A stretch of DNA of 35,332 nucleotides from Clostridiaceae bacterium (GCA_012838475.1 DUPE01000017.1:1-35332); one strand, 5' to 3'; positions 1 to 11,486 are shown, counted from the first letter of the stretch. Translations and numbers: made by a program. Notes: generated by a model from the sequence alone, not told the origin.

Positions 1-603
1 AAGAAAACACCTGGGTTGGATCATCCAAACGAACGGGAGACGAATGTCGAACAAGCAGAAGAGCTTGAGGACGGCACTGTAGAAACCGACGATGATGTTA
101 CAACTCCAACATACGATTCTGATTTGACAACTGATGACGCTGGCGGGGATCCGCTTGTCCAAACGGAGAAATATCAACAACTGGAAGACAAGTTTTTGCG
201 TGTATGCGCTGAGTATGACAATTTCCGCAGGCGCACGCGTAAGGAAAAAGACGCTCTATATTCCGATTCTTTGACAGATGTTATCTGTAAATTTTTGCCT
301 GTAGCGGATAATATAGATCGGGCTTTAGAACAGGCTGAGAATAGCATCACGGATGAGACTAAACCGTATTACGAAGGCGTTACCTTGATACGCAAGCAGT
401 TTGATGAAGTGTTATCCAGTCTGGGAGTTGAAGAAATTACTGCTCTGGGAAACACCTTTGATCCCAATCTCCATCACGCCGTATCTGTCATAGTTGATGA
501 CGAATTTGGAGAAAATGTGATTACTGAGGTTTTTCAGCGCGGCTATAAGCGAGGCGATAACGTGCTTCGCCATACGGTAGTGCAAGTTGCAAATTCACGA
601 TAA
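1..603 (+). CDS. grpE: Nucleotide exchange factor GrpE; frame is open to the window edge, so the 5' end may be truncated (TTG at 16 is the first in-window start)
   Basis: Translation has the GrpE coiled-coil 'DNFRRRTRKEKD' and C-terminal 'GVEEITALGNTFDPNLHHAV'; directly upstream of dnaK. Confidence 0.95.
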   Translation, partial: KKTPGLDHPNERETNVEQAEELEDGTVETDDDVTTPTYDSDLTTDDAGGDPLVQTEKYQQLEDKFLRVCAEYDNFRRRTRKEKDALYSDSLTDVICKFLPVADNIDRALEQAENSITDETKPYYEGVTLIRKQFDEVLSSLGVEEITALGNTFDPNLHHAVSVIVDDEFGENVITEVFQRGYKRGDNVLRHTVVQVANSR

Positions 604-628
604 CCTCACTAGAGATATCTTGATATAA

Positions 629-2521
<1,893 letters not shown>

Positions 2522-2642
2522 TAGTAAAATTGTTATGACCGGAACCTGCTCACTATACTGGATATAGGCGGTAACGGCTGCATGCATTCCGGGAAATTGA
2601 TCTACGGTAATTATTTTTGAACTATGGTATTATTTTGAAAAA

Positions 2643-2672
2643 GATACCCGTCCGCATTGTGCGGCGGGTATC
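2643..2672 (+). promoter_or_regulatory. Strong hairpin in the dnaK-dnaJ intergenic region / dnaJ leader
   Basis: GATACCCG-t-CCGCA ttg TGCGG-CGGGTATC: 13 bp stem, one bulge, 3-nt loop; no U-run follows. Confidence 0.7.
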
Positions 2673-2695
2673 AGCTCGTCAGGCGGGAGGCTCAG

Positions 2696-3853
2696 GTGGC
2701 AGAGAAGCGCGATTATTATGAGGTACTAGGCGTTGACAGGTCAGCGGATGAAAACCAAATCAAAAAGGCCTATTGGAAACTGGCTAAAAAATATCATCCG
2801 GACGTCAATCCGGATAACAAAGAAGCAGAAGAAAAATTTAAGGAAGCCAATGATGCATATCAGGTTCTGAGCGACAAGGACAAACGCAGCCGCTATGATC
2901 AATTCGGTCATGCCGGCGTTGACACTAATGGTTTTGCCGGGCAGGGATTTGGCGGCTTTGATCTCAATGATATTTTCAGTACAATTTTTGGCGGATTCAG
3001 CGGGTTTGGCGATTTGGGCGGTTTTGGCAGAACTTCGGCTGCCGGAAGCCGCGGGCCGCGCCGGGGAGCTAACCTGCGCTACCGCATGAATTTAGATTTT
3101 ATGGAAGCTGCCTTCGGGGTTGAACGCGAGATTTCCATCAACAAGGATGACAGATGTACCACTTGTGAGGGCAATAAGACCAGCGATGGCTCCAAGCCAA
3201 AGACTTGCCCCACTTGTCAGGGAAGCGGCCAGGTACAGATGGTCAGAGATACAATGTTCGGGCAAATGATGACCAGCAGTACATGCGAAACGTGCATGGG
3301 CAGCGGTGAGACCATTGATAACCCTTGTCCGGACTGCAGGGGCAGAGGAGTCAAAAGTACCAACAAACGCCTTCTGGTTACTATTCCCGCGGGCATCAAT
3401 GAGGGGGAAATGCTGACACTTAGAGGGGAGGGCGAACCGGGTGAGAGGGGCGGACCATACGGAGATCTTTATATTGAAATCAGGATCAGACCTCATCCGG
3501 TATTTAGACGTGAAGGCTTTAACACCTTCTGTGAGGTCCCTATCACTTTCACTCAGGCTGCTATCGGTGCCGAGATTGAGATCCCAACAATAGACGGCAC
3601 TGTTAATTATCGTCTAAATGAAGGCACACAGCCTGGAGACACTTACACGATGAAAGGGAAAGGGATAACTGCGATTAATCGACCCGGGCAAAGAGGAGAT
3701 CACATATTCCGGGTAGTAATCGAAGTTCCACGTAATCTTGATAATAATCAAAAGGATATGCTTAATGCTTTTGAGCAAAGCTTGAGTGAAGAGAACTATC
3801 GGGAGAGAAAGTCCTTTTTTGACAAGGTTAAACACGTTTTTAATAAAAATTGA
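2696..3853 (+). CDS. dnaJ: Chaperone DnaJ (probable GTG start at 2696, not the TTG at 2657)
   Basis: J domain '[36 protein letters not shown]', G/F region, CxxCxG zinc-finger repeats; SD-like GGGAGG just upstream of GTG 2696. Confidence 0.97.
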   Translation: MAEKRDYYEVLGVDRSADENQIKKAYWKLAKKYHPDVNPDNKEAEEKFKEANDAYQVLSDKDKRSRYDQFGHAGVDTNGFAGQGFGGFDLNDIFSTIFGGFSGFGDLGGFGRTSAAGSRGPRRGANLRYRMNLDFMEAAFGVEREISINKDDRCTTCEGNKTSDGSKPKTCPTCQGSGQVQMVRDTMFGQMMTSSTCETCMGSGETIDNPCPDCRGRGVKSTNKRLLVTIPAGINEGEMLTLRGEGEPGERGGPYGDLYIEIRIRPHPVFRREGFNTFCEVPITFTQAAIGAEIEIPTIDGTVNYRLNEGTQPGDTYTMKGKGITAINRPGQRGDHIFRVVIEVPRNLDNNQKDMLNAFEQSLSEENYRERKSFFDKVKHVFNKN

Positions 3854-4491
3854 CGGATATGAATTATATTGTATTTGATCTTGAATGGAATATTGTAGGC
3901 AAGAAGAATAAGGTAAGCCAGGCTGAGCAAGAGAAGCTGCCCTTCGAGATAATCGAAATCGGAGCTGTGAAGCTGGACAGTGAGATGCAGCTCGTAAGCT
4001 CTTTTAGCGCTTTTGTTCAGCCAAAGTTGTATCCCGTTATCTCGCACTATGTAGCCCGGGTAACAAAAAGAAATCAGGAAAGTCTAAAGCTTGGCAGACC
4101 TTTTCCCGAGGTGGCCAGAGATTTTCATGCTTTTTCTCAAAACGGGAAACCTGTTTTTTGCAGTTGGTCCAAATCTGATCCTCAGGTGATTATCGATAAT
4201 CTTAATTATTATGATATTGATCTGATAAATCCACTTTATTGCCTGGATGTTCAAACCCTGTTCGCTGTGGTAGGTGAAAAAGCAAGCAGCACTACACAAC
4301 GGTCGATTGAGTATGCCCTTGAGTATTTAAACGTAAAGCAGGATAAGCCTTTGCACACTGCACTAAATGACGCCTACTATACCGCTAGAATCCTGCAGGC
4401 GATCTGGCTGGAGCTGGGAGATCATAGTATCAGTCAATCTGAAACTATAAAGGAATATTTGTATCAGCCCTCAATAAAGAAAAGACGGTAA
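3850..4491 (+). CDS. DEDDh 3'-5' exonuclease family protein (start TTG 3850 or ATG 3859)
   Basis: 'YIVFDLEWN' (DxE) and '[14 protein letters not shown]' (HxxxxD) motifs. Confidence 0.8.
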   Translation: MTDMNYIVFDLEWNIVGKKNKVSQAEQEKLPFEIIEIGAVKLDSEMQLVSSFSAFVQPKLYPVISHYVARVTKRNQESLKLGRPFPEVARDFHAFSQNGKPVFCSWSKSDPQVIIDNLNYYDIDLINPLYCLDVQTLFAVVGEKASSTTQRSIEYALEYLNVKQDKPLHTALNDAYYTARILQAIWLELGDHSISQSETIKEYLYQPSIKKRR

Positions 4492-5690
4492 TAACGTTTT
4501 TTACCTTTGCGGATAATGACTGCGTTGTCAATGATATCGCCTTCATTTAACACATAATCAAAATCTTCTAACACCTTATCATTAAGAGAAATGCCCTTTT
4601 GCTGAATCAGGCGTCTGCCTTCACTGCGAGAGGGTATTATTTTGGCCTCTGTGAGCAGATCAAGTAGTGGTCTTTCTTTTTCGGAAGCCGGAAATTTGAT
4701 CTCCGGCATGTTGGCAGCGGCGCCACTGCCGGAAAATATTTCTTTGGCAGCTTGCTCTACTTCGTTCGCAATTTCCTCACCGTGAACGATCTTGGTCACT
4801 TCATAAGCGAGCCTTTGTTTGGCAAGATTAAGCTCTTGACCTTCCAGCCCGGAGTAGTCTGAAATTTCTTCCAAAGACATGAAAGTGAGAAGCTTCAAGC
4901 AGTTAATAACATCGGCATCGTCAATATTGCGCCAGTATTGATAAAAATCGTAGGGTTTTAGTTTCTCGGGGTCGAGCCAAACTGCACCACCCACTGTTTT
5001 GCCCATTTTTTCGCCGGTCGAAGTGGTAAGGAGGGTCAAGGTCATTCCATAAGCGTGTCCTTTCTCTTTGCGGCGAATCAGATCAGTGCCTGCTAGAATA
5101 TTAGACCATTGGTCATCGCCTCCCAGCTGCAAACGGCATTCATAACGCCTGTACAGTTCGAGAAAATCATAAGCCTGCAGGAGCATATAGTTGAACTCCA
5201 GGAAAGTTAAGCCGTGTTCCATGCGTTGCTTATACGCCTCTGCCGTCAGCATGCGGTTTACTGTAAACTGAGAGCCTATCTCCCGGATAAATTCAATATA
5301 ATTCAGGGGCAGCAGCCATTCTGCATTATCCAGCATGATAGCTTTGTCATCGGAGAAGTCAATCACGATCTCCATCTGCTTCTTGAATCTCTCGACATTG
5401 TGACGAATCGTCTCTATTGTCATCACCTTTCTGAGATCCGTGCGACCTGAGGGGTCACCGATCATACCGGTTCCGCCGCCTAACAAAGCAATCGGACGAT
5501 GGCCGGCTCGCTGCATATGAGCCATGGCCATCAATTGAACAAAGTGGCCGACATGTAAGCTGTCTGCAGTAGGATCGAAGCCAATATAAAAAGTAGCACC
5601 AGGTTTACTCAAATATTCCTGTACTTCTTCTTCATGCGATATCTGAGCGATGAAGCCACGTTCCTGTAAAACCTCGAATACTGATTTCAT
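4464..5690 (-). CDS. tyrS: Tyrosyl-tRNA synthetase
   Basis: '[20 protein letters not shown]', '[12 protein letters not shown]', 'GEKMGKT' class I signature, C-terminal S4-like domain. Confidence 0.97.
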   Translation of the reverse strand: MKSVFEVLQERGFIAQISHEEEVQEYLSKPGATFYIGFDPTADSLHVGHFVQLMAMAHMQRAGHRPIALLGGGTGMIGDPSGRTDLRKVMTIETIRHNVERFKKQMEIVIDFSDDKAIMLDNAEWLLPLNYIEFIREIGSQFTVNRMLTAEAYKQRMEHGLTFLEFNYMLLQAYDFLELYRRYECRLQLGGDDQWSNILAGTDLIRRKEKGHAYGMTLTLLTTSTGEKMGKTVGGAVWLDPEKLKPYDFYQYWRNIDDADVINCLKLLTFMSLEEISDYSGLEGQELNLAKQRLAYEVTKIVHGEEIANEVEQAAKEIFSGSGAAANMPEIKFPASEKERPLLDLLTEAKIIPSRSEGRRLIQQKGISLNDKVLEDFDYVLNEGDIIDNAVIIRKGKKRYYRLFFIEG

Positions 5691-5777
5691 AAGGCACCCC
5701 TTTATACAAAATACTCAAAACAATTATACTGTTTATAGTTCAAACCTTTGTTATTCTAGCTTTTGACCTCGACTTCG

Positions 5778-7073
5778 TCAAAGCTGCACCGGCTTTTGCA
5801 GATAATACTCGTTAATGTTGCCACCTGTTTCTTTGTACCAGAGAGCAGCAGCTGTCAGGGATATATCCTTTTGTCTGATTGCTGCATGGCTCAAGAGACC
5901 ATCGTAATCGGAGGCTAGATTAATCAAGGGCAAAGTCGATTTTTCCCGCATCAAACGCAAAAGATATCTGCCGTCTTTATTAAATCCAGATATTTTAAGA
6001 AATCGGGGCGCTGCTAACTCTTCCAGGTCTGCACTCTTCAGATTCAGAAGGAGAGAAATCAAGGCTCGTCGTACTCGTGAGGCGGGATGAGTTCTGGTGG
6101 CAGCAACCTTCACAAAGTCGGAAAGACTGCCGCACAGATGCCCTTTCCGACTGGCCAGATTAATAAGCCTTTCGCCCAAGCCCTGTTGCATATGAGCTAT
6201 TTGCGAAATTTGAGCAGAATTTTGCTGACTTATGGAAAAAAAGATATCTTTGCGAAAATGATCTAAGAGCAAAGGACCTTTTTGCTCTTGATATGAATAC
6301 AAAATAGGCGCCAGGGAATAGGAAGGCATCAAGGTTTCCAGATTACGGACTAATTCCAGCTCAGATGAGAAACCTGTCGTGACGGTTTGTGTATTTATGC
6401 CGTCAGCATTCAAATCTATATTTTTATCTTTGTTACAATCAGCAGGTATAACAGCCGCCCGGATTATCTCCCTGATATCGCTGGCAGATGAAGCGGCTAT
6501 ACGTGGATACAAGGTCAGCTCGATATTTTTATTGTCATAAGTTGTCAGAGCCTTCAGATATTCAATTGCCAGAATATTATTGGGTTTGTTGAGGAGGGCA
6601 GCCAGCTTCGCATCCCCAGCTTCTGCCGCAACAGCTTTTTCTCTGGCGGCGGCGAAGCCTAACCCTTCCTTAATGCCGGCTTTGAGGTTTTCCTTGTATC
6701 GATAGCTTTCGTTTGATAACAGGTCACTGATAAGCTTCAATTTGTCGTAATCGGGGTCCTCTGCTCCGCAGGCTATCTCCTGAGTAATACCGGTCGCAAG
6801 TATGCTCCTGACGGCTCCTGCTGCAAAGCCCTCCGCACTGGACAAGGCGTATATGTCAGGCAAAGACAACACCAGATCTGCGCCGGCAGCTAAAGTTACT
6901 TTGCTACGCTGGGAGGGTGAAATAAGTGCCGGCACACCTCTTTGGCTGAAAAATTCCGGCATGATTACAATAATTTTGCTGCGTGGAGGCGAATTAAGTC
7001 GGATTTGCCTCAACAAATGAGCGTGCCCACAGTGCAGGGGGTTAAATTCAGCTATTACTGCAATAACTCTCAC
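5778..7073 (-). CDS. tmcAL: tRNA(Met) cytidine acetate ligase (TmcAL / YlbM family)
   Basis: 'VIAEFNPLHCGHAHLL' HxGH nucleotidyltransferase motif, 'GADLVLSLPDIYALSSAEGFAAGAV'. Confidence 0.85.
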   Translation of the reverse strand: MRVIAVIAEFNPLHCGHAHLLRQIRLNSPPRSKIIVIMPEFFSQRGVPALISPSQRSKVTLAAGADLVLSLPDIYALSSAEGFAAGAVRSILATGITQEIACGAEDPDYDKLKLISDLLSNESYRYKENLKAGIKEGLGFAAAREKAVAAEAGDAKLAALLNKPNNILAIEYLKALTTYDNKNIELTLYPRIAASSASDIREIIRAAVIPADCNKDKNIDLNADGINTQTVTTGFSSELELVRNLETLMPSYSLAPILYSYQEQKGPLLLDHFRKDIFFSISQQNSAQISQIAHMQQGLGERLINLASRKGHLCGSLSDFVKVAATRTHPASRVRRALISLLLNLKSADLEELAAPRFLKISGFNKDGRYLLRLMREKSTLPLINLASDYDGLLSHAAIRQKDISLTAAALWYKETGGNINEYYLQKPVQL

Positions 7074-7153
7074 AAAAACATGCTCCTCTTCTGGGATAAT
7101 TCTATCAGACCTACCGGATAATAATAGTCTCAGATAAAATATCTTTAATATAT

Positions 7154-7318
7154 GGGATCTGCATAAAAATGAACAGGGAATAAGTGCTGGACGTGTTTGT
7201 AACCCGTCATAACCAGGAGTACGGGATCTGTGGCAACGTAAGTTCTAGGACGGACGATGCCAGGAGTTCGGGATCTGTGGCAAAGTGAGTTTGTGGCCGT
7301 CAGCAAAAATGAATTCGG
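7154..7318. repeat. Degenerate direct repeat; two clear ~47-bp units and one diverged unit, each beginning GGGATCTG
   Basis: GGGATCTG at 7154, 7223 and 7270; CCAGGAGT(A/T)CGGGATCTGTGGCAA(C/A)GT(A/G)AGTT at 7213 and 7260. Confidence 0.75.
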
Positions 7319-7368
7319 CTAATTACAATAATTTGTTAATATCGGCTAATTTAGATTAGAATGCTTTT

Positions 7369-8667
7369 ATGAAGTTGAGTGGTAAATATCGTTATATTCT
7401 GCCTTTGCTCGCACTGCTTATCGCAGGTGCGATACTGCTGTATTTTATTTTAAGCAACAGAGAACTTCCTCAGCTTCCTTTAGACTACCTCCCCGGTCTT
7501 GCCAATGACAGGTCAGAGTATGACTCGGATATCCTGGCTCCCGGCGTACTGCGACAGATTGAAGATCAATTGATGATTGATTTGGAAACCAAGTCAAATG
7601 CAATAGGAGGTGAGGTTACAGTCACCAGCGCAGAAGATCTGGTCTCCGCCTGGCGCAAACTGCCCAATATCGATCTTGGTGACAATATAGATGAGATTAT
7701 GATGGCTGAGCAGGTACTAGCCAGAGATCAGCTCTATCTTGGACAAATACTAGCGGAGACGGGCAATAAACGACAAATAAACTCCTGGCGGGATAACTTT
7801 GCTAAGGCTTTCTATGATGACTCTTCCGGCCTGTATGCGAGCTCTCTAGATCTTGATCAGGATGGTCTTTACCGGAAAACTAATCCTAACTGGATGACAA
7901 CTCTTGGATACACTCGTGTTCTTTTGCTAACCTATATGCTCAATCCTTCGCACGATTTACTAAACAAACTGGAGGAGCTGTCTGCAACCTTGTTTCCTTT
8001 GTTTCAGTCCGGACCTCCTGCGTCCCTGACAGGACTGGGGCCAAATTTGAACCATCCTTTATTCTCAAAAGCTGTAGAAGATGAGCTCACTGAACAAGTT
8101 GCAGTGCCTCTAATATCTTTAGAAAGCATAGATTTCTGGGCCCTATATCAGCTGGCAGGTATTGACAGCAACTGGGAGAATATCGCTCAACAATGGATTG
8201 ATCATGTGATTGAATATATGTCCGATGAAGTTATGCCTTTTCCGCCGGAAGGCTGGAACTTATCACAAGGGACTGCCATGCCTCTTATCTCTTCGGATTA
8301 TCAGGCTGAAACATGGCGTATTGTAAAAACTTCACTAAATTTAGCTGAAGTAGGAATTAATAATCCTGAGCTGGAAGGATTTCTCTTAGAAGAACTGGAA
8401 AGCGGTGGCTTAGCGTCTTCGTATCATCTTATAAGTGGCAACAGCGGAGCGAGCAGCTCAAACTTGGCTCTAACTGCCTGGACAGCCAGACTAGCCCGGG
8501 CAGTGGACAATAAAACCTTGTATTCCGCTGCCATAGGACAAATGCGCAGAAGCTATGTATCCAATCAGTCCAGTTCATTTTTTGGCGCTTTCGCGCAAAC
8601 AGATGAAGAAGGCAGATTGCAGATTAACGCCCTGGATCAGATGCTGGTTCTTCTGGCTTTACAGTAA
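7369..8667 (+). CDS. Membrane-anchored/exported protein of unknown function (possible helical six-hairpin-like fold)
   Basis: N-terminal TM helix 'YILPLLALLIAGAILLYFIL' followed by a ~400 aa extracytoplasmic helix-rich domain; no motif I can assign firmly. Confidence 0.6.
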   Translation: MKLSGKYRYILPLLALLIAGAILLYFILSNRELPQLPLDYLPGLANDRSEYDSDILAPGVLRQIEDQLMIDLETKSNAIGGEVTVTSAEDLVSAWRKLPNIDLGDNIDEIMMAEQVLARDQLYLGQILAETGNKRQINSWRDNFAKAFYDDSSGLYASSLDLDQDGLYRKTNPNWMTTLGYTRVLLLTYMLNPSHDLLNKLEELSATLFPLFQSGPPASLTGLGPNLNHPLFSKAVEDELTEQVAVPLISLESIDFWALYQLAGIDSNWENIAQQWIDHVIEYMSDEVMPFPPEGWNLSQGTAMPLISSDYQAETWRIVKTSLNLAEVGINNPELEGFLLEELESGGLASSYHLISGNSGASSSNLALTAWTARLARAVDNKTLYSAAIGQMRRSYVSNQSSSFFGAFAQTDEEGRLQINALDQMLVLLALQ

Positions 8668-8687
8668 ATTTTTTGAGTTTTTCATAA

Positions 8688-8716
8688 TTGAATCTAATCT
8701 TTATATAATCTATACT
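8688..8716 (+). promoter_or_regulatory. Candidate sigma-A-type promoter for pta
   Basis: TTGAAT - 17 nt - TATACT. Confidence 0.5.
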
Positions 8717-8763
8717 AAGCGATGGTTAGCATAAAAAGTTAAAAATATATGACGGAGGAGAAT

Positions 8764-9759
8764 ATGAGTTTTTTAGACAATGTCAAAACTGCGGCACGCA
8801 AAGTTAAGAAGACTATTGTGTTGCCCGAGAGCATGGACCCACGGGTAGTCGAAGCTGCAGCAAAAATTCTTGAGGAACAACTGGCAGAGGTTATTTTACT
8901 GGGTAAGAAAGAAGAAATACAGGCCCAAGCACCGGAATGGGATGTCTCCCGAGCGACCTTCATTGATCCGGCCTATTATGAGGGACTGGATGATTTTGTA
9001 GAAACATACTATGAGATGCGTAAACAGAAGGGTATGACTCCTGAGCAAGCCAGAGAAACCATGCTGCAAGCAACTCCCTTCGGTATCATGATGGTCAAAA
9101 AAGATCTGGCCGACGGGCTCGTGGCTGGCGCGGTAGGCAGCACTGCAGATACCTTAAGACCGGCACTGCAAATTTTGCGGACTAAACCGGGAACTAAAAT
9201 GATCTCAACCTTCTTCATGATGGTTGTTCCTGAATGCGAGTATGGCGAGAACGGCACTTTCCTTTTTTCAGATTGTGGCTTAGTGGAAAATCCTGACGCA
9301 GACCAATTGTCTGAAATAGCTGTATCCTCTGCAACATCATTCAAGGCTCTGACCGGGGTTGAACCCAAAGTGGCTATGTTGTCTTATTCCAGCTTTGGTT
9401 CCGCCAAGAGCGAATTGACTGAAAAAGTTGTGGAAGCTACCCGATTGGCCAAAGAAAAAGCACCTCAGTTCGTTATTGACGGTGAACTGCAGGCTGATGC
9501 GGCTATCGTGCCCGCGATTGGCAAGTCGAAGGCGCCAAACAGCAAAATCCAGGGCGATGCCAACTGTCTGATTTTCCCTGATTTGAATGCCGGCAACATA
9601 GGTTACAAATTAGTTGAGCGTTTAGCTAAAGCAGAGGCCTATGGCCCTATGTTGCAAGGAATTGCTAAGCCGGTAAATGATCTCTCACGTGGTTGTTCCG
9701 CAGACGACATCGTCGGCGTTACTGCCTTAACCGTTCTGCAGTGCGCTGCAAACGACTAA
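8764..9759 (+). CDS. pta: Phosphate acetyltransferase (start probably ATG 8764, after GGAGGA)
   Basis: 'TIVLPESMDPRVVEAA', 'VAGAVGSTADTLRPALQI', 'AMLSYSSFGSAKSE'. Confidence 0.96.
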   Translation: MSFLDNVKTAARKVKKTIVLPESMDPRVVEAAAKILEEQLAEVILLGKKEEIQAQAPEWDVSRATFIDPAYYEGLDDFVETYYEMRKQKGMTPEQARETMLQATPFGIMMVKKDLADGLVAGAVGSTADTLRPALQILRTKPGTKMISTFFMMVVPECEYGENGTFLFSDCGLVENPDADQLSEIAVSSATSFKALTGVEPKVAMLSYSSFGSAKSELTEKVVEATRLAKEKAPQFVIDGELQADAAIVPAIGKSKAPNSKIQGDANCLIFPDLNAGNIGYKLVERLAKAEAYGPMLQGIAKPVNDLSRGCSADDIVGVTALTVLQCAAND

Positions 9760-9818
9760 TATTCTTTTACTGGCTGAGCCAGACAAAATAAATAATATTA
9801 AATAATAAGGATGTACAT

Positions 9819-11024
9819 ATGAAAATTCTAATTATCAACTCAGGCAGCTCGTCGCTAAAATACCAAGTCATTAATTATGAGGGAAGTGAAGTATTATGCG
9901 TAGGTCTGTGTGAACGCATCGGTATTAAAGATCCGCAAATGACACATACTCTAATTAGCGGGGAAAAGATAAGGGCAGGCAAAGATTTTAAAAACCATAA
10001 AGATGCTGTTCTAGCTATGGTAGAAATGCTTACCTCAAAAGAATATGGCGTTATTTCAGACCTTTCTGAAATACAAGCTATTGGGCATCGCGTATTGCAT
10101 GGCGGCGAAGAATTCACCGCCCCGGTACAGATAACGGAAGCTGTTAAAGCTGCAATACGTACATGTTGTGTCTGGGGTCCTTTGCATAACCCAGCAAACT
10201 TGACCGGCATCGAAGTGTGTGAAGAAATAATGCCGGGAATTCCTCAAGTAGCTGTTTTTGATACTGCATTCCATCAGACCATGCCTCCAGAGGCTTATAT
10301 TTATGCTTTGCCATATCGTTATTATGAAGATATGGGCATCCGCCGCTACGGCTTTCACGGCACCTCACATATGTTTGTTTCACAACAAGCTGTCCAATTG
10401 TTGGGTGGCAAGGCTGAGGGCACAAAGATAATCACTGCTCATCTTGGCAATGGATCTTCTTTTGCGGCTGTGAAAGACGGTAAATGTGTTGACACATCTA
10501 TGGGACTTACTCCGCTGGCAGGAATCCCCATGGGAACTCGCTGCGGCGACATTGATCCTGCAATCGTTCCTTATATAATGGAAAAAGAGGATCTAAAGCC
10601 CAATGAGATTGACCATATCATGAATAAAGAATCCGGCGTGCTTGGTGTATCCGGCGTAAGTTCAGATTTCCGTGACTTGGCAACAAAAGCAAAAGCCGGT
10701 AACGAGCGAGCAGGGCTTGCTCTGGATATCTTCGTCTATCAAGGGAAAAAGATCATCTCCAGTTATGCGGGCGCACTTGGCGGGGCAGACGCAATCGTAT
10801 TTACCGCAGGAATCGGTGAGAATGACTACGTGACTCGTGCAAGAATGCTTGCGGGTCTGGAATTCATGGGCGTTAAAATTGACGACGAGAAGAATAGCAA
10901 CTTTAATGGACAAGCCGGGCTGATTTCCTCTGACGACTCAAAGGTCAAAGTCTTTGTTATTCCCACGAATGAGGAATTGTCGATCGCACTTCAGACTGTT
11001 GATGTGCTGGGTCTGGCTAATTAG
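9819..11024 (+). CDS. ackA: Acetate kinase
   Basis: 'ILIINSGSSSLKYQV', 'RRYGFHGTSHMFV', 'GMRCGDIDPAI'-like 'GTRCGDIDPAIV', 'VFTAGIGEN'. Confidence 0.98.
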   Translation: MKILIINSGSSSLKYQVINYEGSEVLCVGLCERIGIKDPQMTHTLISGEKIRAGKDFKNHKDAVLAMVEMLTSKEYGVISDLSEIQAIGHRVLHGGEEFTAPVQITEAVKAAIRTCCVWGPLHNPANLTGIEVCEEIMPGIPQVAVFDTAFHQTMPPEAYIYALPYRYYEDMGIRRYGFHGTSHMFVSQQAVQLLGGKAEGTKIITAHLGNGSSFAAVKDGKCVDTSMGLTPLAGIPMGTRCGDIDPAIVPYIMEKEDLKPNEIDHIMNKESGVLGVSGVSSDFRDLATKAKAGNERAGLALDIFVYQGKKIISSYAGALGGADAIVFTAGIGENDYVTRARMLAGLEFMGVKIDDEKNSNFNGQAGLISSDDSKVKVFVIPTNEELSIALQTVDVLGLAN

Positions 11025-11120
11025 AACAGAACAAAAGCCGTCAAGTTAGCCGCAACTAAAGATTATCGAATGTTGCAGCAATAGATTCCAGGAGCACTAT
11101 AAGCCTTTGAACTATGATTC

Positions 11121-11149
11121 TTGACAGAAACATTCAGTTAAGTGATAAT
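11121..11149 (+). promoter_or_regulatory. Candidate promoter for rpmF
   Basis: TTGACA - 17 nt - GATAAT. Confidence 0.65.
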
Positions 11150-11241
11150 ACTCTTTGCGTCTCAACGGGAGTACCGTTTAACTCTAACGGCTCAGAGGCA
11201 CAAGTGTCCGCAAGGACAGATAAGAGATGGAGGTGTGACAA

Positions 11242-11424
11242 ATGGCAGTCCCGAAACGCAAATGGTCAAAAGCTAGAAGCCGCAGAGCACGTTCTAACTG
11301 GAAGATCAGTGCGCCCAATCTGGTAGAATGTCCGCAATGCAAATCATTAGCAGCTGCACACAGGGTATGCAAAAACTGTGGATATTATAAAGGCCGTGAA
11401 GTTATCTCAGTAGAAGATAAATAA
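11242..11424 (+). CDS. rpmF: 50S ribosomal protein L32 (zinc-ribbon type)
   Basis: 'MAVPKRKWSKARSRRARSNWKISAPNLVECPQCK...CKNCGYYKGREV'. Confidence 0.97.
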   Translation: MAVPKRKWSKARSRRARSNWKISAPNLVECPQCKSLAAAHRVCKNCGYYKGREVISVEDK

Positions 11425-11446
11425 ACGGATCGCAAAGTAATGATTG

Positions 11447-11486
11447 AAAGCAACGGGCCTCTCATAGATCCGTTGCTTTTGTTTTT
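11447..11486 (+). terminator. Rho-independent terminator after rpmF
   Basis: AAAGCAACGG ... CCGTTGCTTT followed by TGTTTTT. Confidence 0.8.

Noticed and set aside
3092-3496. 134-aa antisense ORF inside dnaJ
   Set aside because: Opposite strand of the DnaJ zinc-finger region; Cys/His content is not a motif of its own.
5691-5777. Possible T-box leader upstream of tyrS
   Set aside because: Only about 87 bp to tmcAL and no T-box/antiterminator-like sequence seen.
5761-5783. Hairpin at the tmcAL stop codon (AGCTTTGAC...GTCAAAAGCT, minus strand) as a terminator
   Set aside because: Stem is bulged and no U-run follows on the minus strand; not enough to call a terminator.
11114-11326. 70-aa ORF between ackA and rpmF, considered as a DUF177 remnant
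   Set aside because: Runs out of frame into rpmF, overlaps the predicted promoter/leader and has no DUF177-like Cys motifs.
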